Assembly: GCA_003342895.1 (NCBI GenBank)
Contig: PTFA01000017.1
Location: forward strand, 1,362,016-1,426,015
DNA: 64,000 bases
Reading direction: 5' to 3'
DNA from: Casuarius casuarius
Lineage: Eukaryota > Chordata > Aves > Casuariiformes > Casuariidae
Shown here: positions 13,268 to 23,788 of the stretch, piece by piece
Layout of the letters: each line of letters starts with the position of its first letter
Position numbering within the stretch: the first letter of the stretch is position 1
Position numbers and translations under genes: made by a program
Notes under the pieces: model-generated
Told to the model about the DNA's origin: nothing
What the model saw: the letters and a program-made list of their open reading frames with translations, nothing else
Database searches by the model: none

Positions 13268-14305
13268 CAGAATCAAAGAATCACAGAATAGTTGAGGCTG
13301 GAAGGCACCTCTGGAGATCATTCAGTCCAACCCTCCTCAAAGTCCAAAAACCCTGCTCAAAGCAGGGTCACCTACAGCAGACTGCCCAGGACCATGTCCA
13401 GTTGGGTTTTAAATATTTCCAAGAATGGAGACTCCACAACTTCTCTGGGTAACCTGTTTCAGTATTTGACCACCCTCACAGTAAAAAGTTTTTTTCTTAT
13501 GTTCAAATGGAATTTCATGTATTTTAGTTTGTGCCCATTGCCTCTTGTTCTATCACTGGGCAGCACTGAGAAGAGTCTGGCTCTATCTTCTTTACTACCT
13601 ACCTCATCGGGTATCTGTACACATTTATCAGATGCCCCCTGCGCCTTCCCTTCTCCAGGCTGAACAGTCTCAGCTCTCTCAGCCTCTCCTCATATGGGAG
13701 ATGCTCAAGCTCCTTAATCATCTTTGTGGCCCTTCACTGGACTCATTCCAGTAAATCCACATCTTTCTTGAACTGAGGAGCCCAGACCTGGACCCAGCAT
13801 TCCAAGTGTGGTCTCACCAGTGCTGAGTTGAGGGGAAGGAGCACCTCCCTTGATCTGCTGGCAAAGCTGCTCTCCAGCCAGTCAGCCCCCAGCCTGTACT
13901 GGTGCATGGGGTTATTCCTCCCCAGGGGCAGGACTTGGCATTTCCCTTGGCTGAACTTCATGAGGTTCTTCTCTGCTCATTTCTCCAGCCTATCAAGGTC
14001 CCTCTGAATGGTGGCACAGCCATCTGGTGTATCAACCACTCCTCCCCGTTTTGTATCATCTGCAAACTTGCTGAAGGTGCACTTGGTCCCATCATCTAGG
14101 TCATTAATGAAGATGTTGAACACTTTTGACCCAGTATTGACCCCTGGGCCCCAGTTTTGGCCCCAGTATTGACTACCACTAGTTACTGGACTCCAGCTGG
14201 ACTTCGTGCCACTGATCACAACCTTTTGAGCCTGGCAGTTCAGCCAATTTTCAAACCACCTCACTGTCTACCTATCTAGATCATACTTCAGTTTGCTTTG
14301 TACTT
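13268..14305 (-). mobile_element. CR1 LINE copy 2, 5'-truncated with an internal RT deletion
   Basis: CR1 element on the minus strand. The 3' end at about 13268-13295 shows three 8-bp CR1 tail units. Minus 13977-14264 encodes the RT palm region (ENWLNCQAQKVVISGTKSSW, NIFINDLDDGTKC) with the FADD box at 14055-14066. In minus 13743-13961 the protein runs from [10 protein letters not shown] straight into [10 protein letters not shown], whereas copies 1 and 3 have about 35-50 residues between those blocks. An internal deletion near 13855-13870 therefore removed the EKDLGVL...[11 protein letters not shown] segment. The loop just before the palm FADD box also carries a short local duplication of GP/NTG-type sequence. 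It lies 360 bp from copy 3 in the same orientation and has its own complete 3' end, so it is a separate insertion. Confidence 0.95.
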
Positions 14306-14668
14306 ATCAAAGTTACTGTACTTCCATCAGTACTCCAGACACCCTTGAGAAAACCACATAAAGGAAATTAAACCACCACTGCTCATCAGCCTGAACTTAG
14401 GCAGTCACAGCACAGGTGCACCCTACTAAAAGTGAGGAAATATTTCTCAGAGATCACTCTCTCCATTTCTGTTCTCAGACTTGATCCTCAAGAAAACTCA
14501 GATACTGCACCAAAGATGAGTTTAGAAATAAACATTCACAGTTTTGTGGTTGCTATAACAATACCAAAAACCATGGACTTCATAGACACATTGATTTTAT
14601 GACACACTATAATCTTCCTTCTACTCCTCCTCACTGCTGATAACCTCTCAATATTCTGAAGCCTGATA
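14306..14668. other. Unique spacer between two CR1 insertions
   Basis: About 360 bp with no recognised repeat or gene. It separates the 5' end of copy 2 from the 3' end of copy 3. Confidence 0.5.
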
Positions 14669-16080
14669 TCATAGAGTCACAGAATACTGTAGGTTGGAAG
14701 AGACCTCCAGAGGTCAGCTACTCCAGCCCCCAGCTCAAAGCAGGTCTAATTGGATCAGGTTGCTCAGGGCCACATCCAGTCAATCTTGAACACCTCCAAG
14801 GACAGAAATCCCACAGCCTTTCTGGGCATCAGTTGTAGTACTTGACAACCTTCATGGTAAAAAAAAAAAATTCCTAATAGCTAATCACAGTTTCCAAAAC
14901 TTGTGTCTGTTGTCCCCATCCTATCAACTTAGGGAACAGCCTGGCTCCATCTTCTCTGTATCCTCTGAGCAAACAGTTGTAGACAGCAATCAGATCTCCC
15001 CTGAGCCTTCTCCATGTTGAATAAACCCAGTTCTCTCAGCCTCTCTTTGTATGGCAGGTAGTCCAGCCCCCCAACCACCTTGATGCCCCTCCACTGAACT
15101 CCCTCCAGTATTTCAGTATCTTTCTTGTACTGGGGTGCCCAAAACTGCATACGATATTCCAAGTGTGGCTCACAAGCGCCAAATAGAGGGAAAGGATCAC
15201 TTCCCTGGACCTGATAGATACAGTCTTACTAATACAACCCGGGATGCTGTTGGCCTTCTTTGCCACAAGAGCACACTGCTGTCTCAGGTTCAATTTGTTG
15301 TTCACCAGGACTCTATGGTCCTTTTCTGCAAATCTCCTTCCTAGACAGTTGGCCCCAGCCTTTATTTCCACATGGGGTTATTCCCTCCCAGATAAAAGAC
15401 TCTGCATTTGTTTTTCTTGACCTTCATGAAGTTCCTGTCAGCCTATTTCTCCAGCTTGTCCAGGTCCCACTGGATAGCAGCCCTGCCCTCAGCATATTGA
15501 CTGCTCACCCCAATTTGATGTCAGCTGCAAATGTGCTGAGAGTACATTCTGTCCTATCATCCAAGTTGATAATGAGGACATTTAATGACATGGGTCCCAG
15601 TAATTGATCTGTCAGGGCCACCTGTTACTGGCCTGTTACAGGACCACTAGTTACTGGCCACCAGCTGGACTTTGCACCACTGATCAGAACTCCTTGGGCC
15701 AGGCAGCAAAGCCAATTTTCCACTCACCTTGCGGTCCACTTATCCAGCCTATATCTCACCAATCTGGTGATAAGAAGACTACAGGAGACTGTGTCAAAAG
15801 CCTGGCTAAAGTCAAGGAATACAAAATCCATTGCCCTCCCCTTGTATGCAGTGCCTGTCACCTCATCATAGAAAGCAATCATCAAGTTGGTCAGCCATGA
15901 TTCGCCCTTCGTAAATCCATGTTGGCTGCTCCCATTCACCTTATTGTCCTTCATGTGTTTAGTAAAAGTTGCAAAGAGGTTTTGCTCCTTAACCTTCCCA
16001 GTGACTGAGGCAAGGCTGACCTGGATCCTCCTGGCCTTTTTTGAAGACATTTGCCTTTTCCTGCTCATCAGGATCCTCCC
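14669..16080 (-). mobile_element. CR1 LINE copy 3, with N-terminal RT region retained
   Basis: The longest young CR1 in the window, minus strand. The 3' end is at about 14669-14700 with degraded tail units. Minus 15036-15371 carries the RT thumb-type block ([26 protein letters not shown]). Minus 15724-16060 carries the earlier RT part: TGKVKEQ, HMKD, SSQHGFTKG, and the motif-A block FLDFSQAFDTV around 15795-15825, whose first aspartate is a metal ligand in this family. Frameshifts separate the pieces, so the copy is inactive. Sequence still alignable to CR1 (coding for KANV...FKKGQEDPG in one frame) ends near 16080. Directly upstream in element sense lies ARF coding sequence in the same orientation. 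Confidence 0.93.
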
Positions 16081-16094
16081 CCCATTGCCACAAC

Positions 16095-16201
16095 CTTCTG
16101 AAGAACAGTAGCCTTTCCTGCAGCATCCAAACCAACCATTAGAATATGCATTTCTTCTTTGCCAAAAGACTTCTGAAGAGGTCAGCAAAAATATTCCCCA
16201 T
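16095..16201 (-). pseudogene. ARF (class I, ARF1/ARF3-like) retrocopy fragment fused to CR1 copy 3
   Basis: Read on the minus strand from an ATG at 16199-16201, the sequence gives [16 protein letters not shown]; after a one-base deletion it continues in another frame as [19 protein letters not shown]. This is the N terminus of an ADP-ribosylation factor: start Met, Gly2 (the myristoylation site in live ARFs), amphipathic helix, then the P-loop GLDAAGKAT, which in functional ARFs reads GLDAAGKTT. ARFs are small GTPases of Golgi vesicle budding. The match stops after residue 36 (LYK in the family), without the switch regions or the rest of the roughly 181-residue protein. The frameshift and truncation make it a pseudogene. 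No intron is seen, but so short a piece does not prove an mRNA origin. The GC-richer 100 bp beyond the ATG (16202-16310) could be the mRNA's 5' UTR. MGNIF fits ARF1/ARF3 better than ARF4/5/6; ARF1 versus ARF3 is not resolved. Confidence 0.85.
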
Positions 16202-16310
16202 GCTTGAAATACATTCTCACTGGCCAACGAAGTCCACATCAGCTGCTGCTCTGGGCAGTGAGTCTTGCTGTCCTCAGGCAGTCCCACTTAAAACCAGCTC
16301 CTTCCTTGCA
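16202..16310 (-). other. Possible 5' UTR of the ARF retrocopy
   Basis: Immediately 5' of the ARF start codon, in ARF sense, lies about 100 bp of higher GC than the flanks, ending near a purine-rich AAGGAAGGAG stretch. If the chimera arose by template switching onto an ARF mRNA, this would be its leader. The outer limit is a guess from composition, and no target-site duplication was identified. Confidence 0.3.
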
Positions 16311-16799
16311 CTTCTTTGTCTTTCTCCACCTAGGCCTACAAGATGCCTGTATCTGTTTCTTAACTTTCACAAAGAAATGAACTATGTTATCACCTCTTCC
16401 CCCTTGCAGTCCCTATTAATATTCTATCTTCTCCAGTTACCAAGTACCAGTTTCCTCATGTTTTAAGACATACATTAACTAAACTTGGAACAGTTTTCTC
16501 TCAATTTCTACTTCATTTTGAAGTTCGCTGCTTCTGTTTCAGAGCTGAAGGGCTAGTTTTTCCATACATGCTAGCTGATCTGATAAAAGGTAATACCTTT
16601 ACCTTGCCTATGGAACTAACATGGTAATTCCCACTGCAATGTTCACTCTGTGTGCACTACTCCTTTCTTCTACATGGATGGTAAGCTGTTTAGGACAAGG
16701 GATCTCTTCTGCTTCATGTTTCTTCAGCGTCTGGCACAACTGGCACCTTTTATTGTTCCTTACATATCACATTAAGTACAATTTGTAATAAAAATAATA
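16311..16799. other. Noncoding DNA, nothing recognised
   Basis: Short frames only; no repeat tail or RNA gene. Confidence 0.45.
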
Positions 16800-18035
16800 A
16801 CTATTAGAGACGATTCAAATGCCTGGAAAAAAGCTAGAGTTGGGTTAGCAATATAAAAACGGTAAAGATGATGGCCTAGATAACTCTATGCCAATTAGTG
16901 TGTTATCATCACAAGTAAAGCAGTGAAGAGACTGATACAGAACAGATACAAAAAAAAAAATCACCAATGTTTTATGGAAAATAGATCTTAAATTTTGATG
17001 CAACTATGTATGCATTTAGAGTGTGTTAATAGAACTTTTCAGAAACATTTTGATAAACTATTTAGTTGTTTCACATGACAAAGGAAGAGTACAATGCATA
17101 ATTTACCACACAGAGTGAGGAATGATTGATGGATGGGTCTCAACAGTAAACACAAATGTCAGATCTCTGTGCTATGAGAATCTTTTTTCCCAAGACTGGC
17201 AGGCATCTCTTCTGAACTGATCGTGAGTCCCCATGCAATCCCATGTTTGTATGAATAATCCAGAAGAAAATATTCAACTATTGTTGATATAATTTGCAGA
17301 TGACAAAAGGGCAACAGAGTACAACTGAGTTATGGCAACAGATCAGATTGATTTGAATTGCTTTGGTGAGATGGACTCATTTAAGTAAATCAACTTTAAC
17401 TTAGCCAAATACAAATCTAGGTAAAAAAACCCATATGCCAAAGTACATAACATAATCACAAATTTAGAAGGATGCTGGGGATCTAGGTAGCTTACAGACT
17501 GAAATGAAGCTCCAAATGCAATGCTGTGACTGATATGGGTCCACACTGCAAGTGAAGAATAGGAAGTGACTAAGGAAAAACTACAACAAAGATAAAATGT
17601 CCAGAAAAATATGCCAAATACCAAGAGACAATGGAAGACTAAGCCACTTAATCTGTCCAGGAGAATGTTTAACACCCCTCTTCATCAGAATACACAAGTA
17701 TCTCAGTCAGGAAGATACTTCTGATAGAAATCTTAGCACAATGAGATATATAAGTTAAAGATCTGGACTAGAAACAAGGCGTACCATCACAACAGTACAG
17801 GCAAATAACTTCCGAGAGAGCTTACCCAGAATTCATGTTACCATCTGTAAATCAAGATAAGATAGTTTTCTATAGGATATATCATGNNNNNAAAAAAAAA
17901 AAAAAAAAAAAGACATACAGGCTAGATGCAGGAATTATTAAGTAAGGTTTCACATCCTGGAGGATGGTCCAAGTAGGTGATCTCTAGAGGATGATCTCTA
18001 GACCTTAAAAATCTATGAATGTGAAGTCACAGTTG
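16800..18035 (+). mobile_element. Ancient CR1-type LINE, plus strand, heavily decayed
   Basis: Three landmarks in the right order support an old amniote CR1 copy. Around 16870-16930 is a decayed version of the RT segment normally written NYRPISL...GK. Around 17295-17315 is AATTTGCAGATGAC, the FADD catalytic region. Around 17465-17530 (GAAGGATGCTGGGGATCTAG onward) is the EKDLGVL...QQC-type block. The 3' end at about 17930-18035 has the family's closing order: CTAGATGCAGG, then GATGGTCCAAG, GATCTCTAGA and AAAAATCTATGAATG. No frame remains open for long. The 5-N gap and A tract at 17887-17911 lie inside it. Divergence far exceeds that of copies 1-4. Confidence 0.75.
17887..17911. other. Assembly gap (5 N) beside a 20-A tract
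   Basis: N at 17887-17891 followed by A at 17892-17911. The gap is probably due to failed sequencing through a long A run, so true length and content are unknown. Confidence 0.9.
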
Positions 18036-18620
18036 AGGTCTGTGAGAGTGTGATCATTTTACCACAGCCCAAAAATTTATCCCAAGATCAATCTTTCTTC
18101 TGAGTCAGGAAGCTATGTGATGTCTTCTGTTCACAGGCAGTGAACTGCTTTGACAGAGGTCATGTTTTCACATTTGTTTTCTTCTGTTTAATATTTAGCC
18201 AACACTGAAATATGTGAAAGCAGGTTCAACACAGTCATTAACCTCGCATGTGCCCTGATTCTGCCTGGCTGCTGTAAGCAGTTCAGACCAGTCACATTCA
18301 GGTGTGATTGTGGCATTAGTATAATTGCTTTTAGACTCAGAACTTGATACTATACTTATCTCAGCTCTTGTTCTACTTTATTTTTTCTAAAGCAACATCC
18401 AACTGTGACACATAAACAGCCCATAGAGTTTTAATCAGTCAGTGACATTTCTAGTTCTTGCTCTCTTTAGCCGTATTACTGAAAACACAGACTCTAATAT
18501 GGTATGTTCTAGGCCATACTCCAGCCAGGTTACTACTCAGAACTGGCAATGCTAGCAATCCCAGGTACCCCTAACGATTCTGCTAGCACAAGTTTGTGTG
18601 TTACCTTATCTATCCTTTAA
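18036..18620. other. Noncoding DNA, nothing recognised
   Basis: No gene, repeat tail or RNA gene is supported. Confidence 0.45.
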
Positions 18621-18669
18621 GCAGTTAGTTTGTGCAATTTATCCTTGTGCAGTTAAGTTTGTGCAATTA
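18621..18669 (+). repeat. Imperfect 20-21 bp direct repeat, 28-bp period
   Basis: GCAGTTAGTTTGTGCAATTT at 18621-18640 recurs at 18649-18669 with one inserted A and a changed last base. No wider repeat was recognised. Confidence 0.7.
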
Positions 18670-21600
18670 CTTTTCTTTTGCGTCCATAAATATAATGAAT
18701 ATCTCCAATATGCCAAGAAAATCTAAGTCATTTCTCATGTGCTCTGTGGAAACTGTGGAATTTTGCATCTCCACAACGCACTACCATTATTCTGCTATAA
18801 AAGTAACAGCTATTTCAGGCTCTTGGCTAATATTTTCTGTATGAAGGTAGACTGGTTGCAGAGCTGCCAATTTGAAAGAATTTTTATTATGAGAACTGTA
18901 GCACCTATCTCCTTGCTTTATTGTCAAGTCTGTTCATTGGTAGCTTAGCATAACTGAGATTTACTAGGAACCAACATCATTATTCACTTGTAAAATTACC
19001 GCCTGTCAAAAGTCATGCCTTGAGGAACTAGGCCTTTTAATTAGTAAATGCTGATGATCCAGCAGAGCTGAACATTGAAACCATTCATCTAGTGAGCATT
19101 TTCCCCCATTATGTATGGGCAATTTTTGTTCAAAATTAGTTTTTAAAATTTTACATAGGAAACTGCAGCTCATGATGTGCAATTTGAACCACTTGGCTGT
19201 GTCCTCTTCCTTTATCCTGTTTTTCTTTTTTCTTTTCCTATCTCAAATCACCTGCACTGTATACCTACTTTACCCTAATACACCATCATGTCTTGGTATT
19301 CGTTGCTCTCTATATGTTCCGCCCTGAGTACAGAACTTCCCAGTTTGGAAGTGGCTTATAACACCATTAAGTTCTCTGAACACAAGCAAGCCATGAAATT
19401 ATCGTCCAATTGCACTTTGCATTGAGAGTGATCTGGAGTCTCCTTTATTACCGGTATAAAGAGACTTTCAGCTGTAGGACTGAGTACTGTCTCTTGCTGC
19501 CTGTTTGAGTCACTTAATATGGGATAGAACATTTTATAGTTAAACATTCAATTAGAAATCAAGACAACACAGCCTTCACGCAGTATATGACCAGTCATTT
19601 AAGATACTATAGGACAAATCCTCATGTCTGATCTAACTGTAAACAGTTATGAACACTTCGGGAACAAAGAAATTCTAGGCATAGGAATCAAGCAGTTCTT
19701 AAACTACATGAATCTGGGTAATTCCAGGCAAACTACCAGAGAGCAGTATGATGAATACGTCACCTCATTTGAAGCATCTATGTGCTGCCAATGTATAAAT
19801 ATTCATTCTAGACTTACTTCTCACACCCACTCTATTATAGCAGCTCTATGGAAAGGCAAGTGAAATGCCAGCAAAATCTCTCCCAGTAGGTCCAGTTTCA
19901 ACACGCTGAGGGCGTGAGCAAAAAGAATTTTGAACAACCAGGTTTGCTTCTTTAGCAGAAATTTTATATATCCATAGCATGAGTAGGTGCAAACCTCCAT
20001 CAAAATGCTTTCCCACCATCCACAATTACGTCCTTGAGTCAGAGAACTGCAAGTACTGTACATTCTGCTGTTTCTTTTGCTGCATCCATGCTGTTGATTC
20101 TCCCACCAGAAAAGTTTTCAAGAGCACCAAGCTGTTGTTATGACTCATAGTAAACACCAACGCAAGTAGAGCAAGCAGCCCAATGTTCTTCTTCCCTCAT
20201 TTCACTCACACGCACATTCAGTTAGAAGAAAAAAAAAGAGAAAGGAGAAAAAAAAAAGATTCAGTTCTTATAAGTCCATGGTGAGAAAAGAGAAGGCTGG
20301 AGAGGACTAGACAAGAGACGAACAAAAATACCACAGCAATTTAACACATGGTGAGGAGGTGGAGTGGGATAACACCACAGAAATGAATGCTTATGACTCT
20401 CGCATCATCGCCCCCAAAATAATCAGCCAAGAGAGATAATTACCACGTTTAGCTTCAGTATGTATATGTGCATATGTACAAAGGGACAGAATGAAAGGAG
20501 CTGATCAAAACCTCCATCTCCAATAAGAGATGGGTTCAACCATTACTTATGTTAGTAGCCAAACATAAGCTCTTGGTGAGATCAAACTCTAAATTTTAGT
20601 GCCAAGATTTCTTACATTAGGGTCTCTAGCAAAACAAATTGAGTGGGTTATGGCACAGTGATAAGATCAAAGCCCACAACTCAGTGCTTTTATAAACAAT
20701 AGTTCATAAAAAATCCTCGGATTGCACTTTTGAATGTAAAGGTTTATGAGGTTAACCCAAACCAAAACTTCACCCAGTTTGTGAGCATTATACACTGGCA
20801 GCTGAAAGCCATAACCCTGGAACTGATGATTTTAGTTGGAGACTGCTGATGGGTTCTACAGGAGAAGTGAGGACAAAGACCCAGGGCACTCCCCAAGACA
20901 GGGAGCCAATCTATATCTGCTACTGGAGCTACTCCTTCATGGGTCTTATACCACAAGGGTGACAAAGTCTGTGGCAATAGCAGGTGCTCCTCACTGTTCT
21001 TTCTGACTCCATATTTAGGAACATAATTTTAAACTCGCATATTTGGCTTGAACTTTGACCCATGTTATGAAACTGAAGAAATTTACATTTTCAAAGAGCA
21101 AATAAATGAAAATTAAAATGAAAAATAAATGAAATACTGAATAATTCTTGCTACATAAAAAACCTATTCAGTTTGTTTTCTGATTTAACATAATATACTG
21201 CTTTGAAAAAAGGCAGAAATGTAGCTAAAGGAAGGCTGGCAGATGTAATCTAAAAACAAAACAAAAACTAAATTTCCTCAAAAGGTTTATCTATTTCAGA
21301 GTGATCATTGCTAATTTTAAATAAAGCAATGAGAGGATACAGCTATCCAAAAGTTTTATTTTATTTGGAACATAATTTTAAAAACATTATTCTTTCTATT
21401 GTTCATTAAAGATCAACATGCAGGTAAGGCTGAAATATTCATCATCACATTTGTCCTGAAGCAAACTGAACTTGAAGTTTATTTTTAAAATGAAAGTTTC
21501 CTTAAGAAATGTGGAAGAAAATGTGGGTCGCTTTTGTTTTTCAAATTAAACTTCTTATACAGTGTTTATTTTATACAGAAGCCCACATTATGGTCCACTT

Positions 21601-23760
21601 TTACAATATGAGTTTTCTTCTTTTTTTTTTTTTTTAAGACTGTTATTCAAATTAAAGCTTGCTCTTAAATCTCCAAGCTGACATGATGAGTCACTCCATG
21701 AGTGGGCCACCACCTTTTACAGAGCCAGTAACATCAGCAAGTGTACATTAGCTCCAGAAATGGCTTTTAGACAGGTAACCATCTCTTCTCTATAAGGAAG
21801 GGATCTTACCAAAATGACATAAAAATGCAGAGGTGCTGAATAAAGAATTCATCTGCAATTCCTGTCATGCAATTATTTACTGGCTAGCAAATTTCCATTC
21901 CACTTGGTTTTCCTATCACTCAAAGTCAACCTCCAATTACTCACTTTTCAGAACAGAAATTTTAATTTGGGAGAATTCAGCAACCGTATTTGGCAATGCA
22001 GATTATTCCTCCACAGGGTAAGATACAAGACTGAATTCACAGCCCCAAAAGGCATTTGAAAATTTCTGTGGTCAGAATGTCAAATTATGTTTAATTGTGT
22101 TTACAATTACATATTTGAAATGTATACATTTTCCGTAAAGACAATTTTGATTTCACCATTTTTCCCTTGGAAAAAGTCATTTAAAAAAATCCCATTGTAA
22201 ATGTTCCCATCAGCACTAAGTTCTTTCTTTGTACAGTTGCAAACGATATCAAGGCACTTCTGCACACTCAGCAACAGACTTAGGGTCTCTTGACATCGGC
22301 AGCTGGGCCACATGCAACTACTAAAAATGTCACTCTGTCAGTTAATGTTTGATAGCAGGTATTGAACTGCACAGCAGGAATAAGCATGACCATGGAGGAC
22401 AATGGAAAGACGACTGACAACTTCCTCAAGCCTAGAGAAAGTGTCAGGAGAAGTTTCAAAAGAAGAGGAAATGAGAATAAAAGAATCACAAAAATGACTC
22501 ATAGAAAAGTCTTAGTCAGAAAGACCAAGATTAAAAAATCTCTCCACAGAGAGGTGGGGGGCCATCTACCACAGACTTGGTGATCACAGACAAGAAGAAT
22601 ACTAAGAGCTTCTGCGTAGAATGAAGAAGACTTAATGTAGTCAGGGCAAGGAGCCACGAGAACTATCATAAATCAAGAATGACATCACTTTACTTCAGAG
22701 TAGGTGCTCTTGCAGAATTTAGTCAATTTTGATCCACATTTTAATCTGTTTTAATGTACCCCCACTTACTACCTTGTCTGTGCCACTACCTTGTCATCAA
22801 ACTTCAGGTGTGATAAAATTCCAGAGACTCCAACATGGTACAAGAACAGGAGGGGCTCAGCAAAGAAGTGAGTGACTGCAACCCAAGGAAAGACACTGTT
22901 GGGAGAAGCAGGGAGCTGATACTCCAACCTCTAAAACAATGGAAAAGAAACCTTCCATGGACCAGAGAGGACTATGCAAAATTTGCTACAAGCCAGGAAG
23001 CTACTAAACTCTCTGAAATTAATCCTAGAAACAAGAATCCAACTGCAACAACACAGTGGCAGGAAGAGACTGAATTATAGTCCTTTATTTCTATTCTATC
23101 CCTAGTCACCTTGAGCTTTCACTATTTAAGGGGAAATATGTTATCTGTCCTAACTTATATTCCAACAAAAACTGACTTCTTTTGAGTTTAAAAAAACCTG
23201 TGGTCTTTTTTGAGAGCTCACTGTAAGGGAAAGATTCAAGCAGATCTACCTCAAAGCTCTGTACAATACAGGGTCAACTTCTCCATTTAAACTGGACATG
23301 GAATTACCAAATAGCTAGGAGAATTTTAGCTCCTTTGCTAGCAGTGGCCGGTATGCTGCACAACCACATAAGTGTATGACCTGCTCTCCCAGCCATTTAG
23401 ATCAAGACTGGGTTCTTCCCTAGTTAAACACCAGTTAGGAAATACGAGGGGGAAAGCACAACCTATAGTAACTGCATAGGATTTCTACGAGGACAAAGCA
23501 TCCTAGGCAGACAGTCTTTCCTATCATAGCATTTTTTTTGTTTAGTTGGAGTGCTATTTCTGTCACTTTCAAAGTCAGCACCTCTATCAGCAGTTGTAGC
23601 AGCATCTTCTGGAAGGAAGGTAGATAAAAGGAAGCCATCAAAAAGAAAAGTTTAGAATTATACAGCGGTTAACTTTATTTAACCAATTGCCTTACTAGGC
23701 TAAGAAAGAGATCTGGCATGTGGCCTGCACTGCAGAGACTGCAGTGGCATGCATCCAGTT
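18670..23760. other. AT-rich noncoding DNA; scattered A- and T-tracts
   Basis: No gene is supported. Low-complexity tracts occur at about 20229-20260 (purine, A-rich) and 21620-21636 (T run). Plus frames at 22362-22583 and 22835-23080 are lysine/arginine-rich without recognised domains. Confidence 0.4.
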
Positions 23761-23788
23761 ATATATATATTTATATGTATGTATGTAC
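23761..23788. repeat. (TA)n/(TGTA)n microsatellite
   Basis: A short TA run passes into three GTAT/TGTA units. One unresolved base lies downstream at 23848. Confidence 0.8.

Noticed and set aside
13162..13663. Plus frames over CR1 copy 2 and a good splice-donor match near 13183
   Set aside because: The frames are antisense CR1, and the donor has no plausible exon upstream.
22362..23080. Two Lys/Arg/Glu-rich plus frames (73 and 81 aa)
   Set aside because: Purine-rich DNA gives such frames by chance; no domain, splice context or conserved motif.
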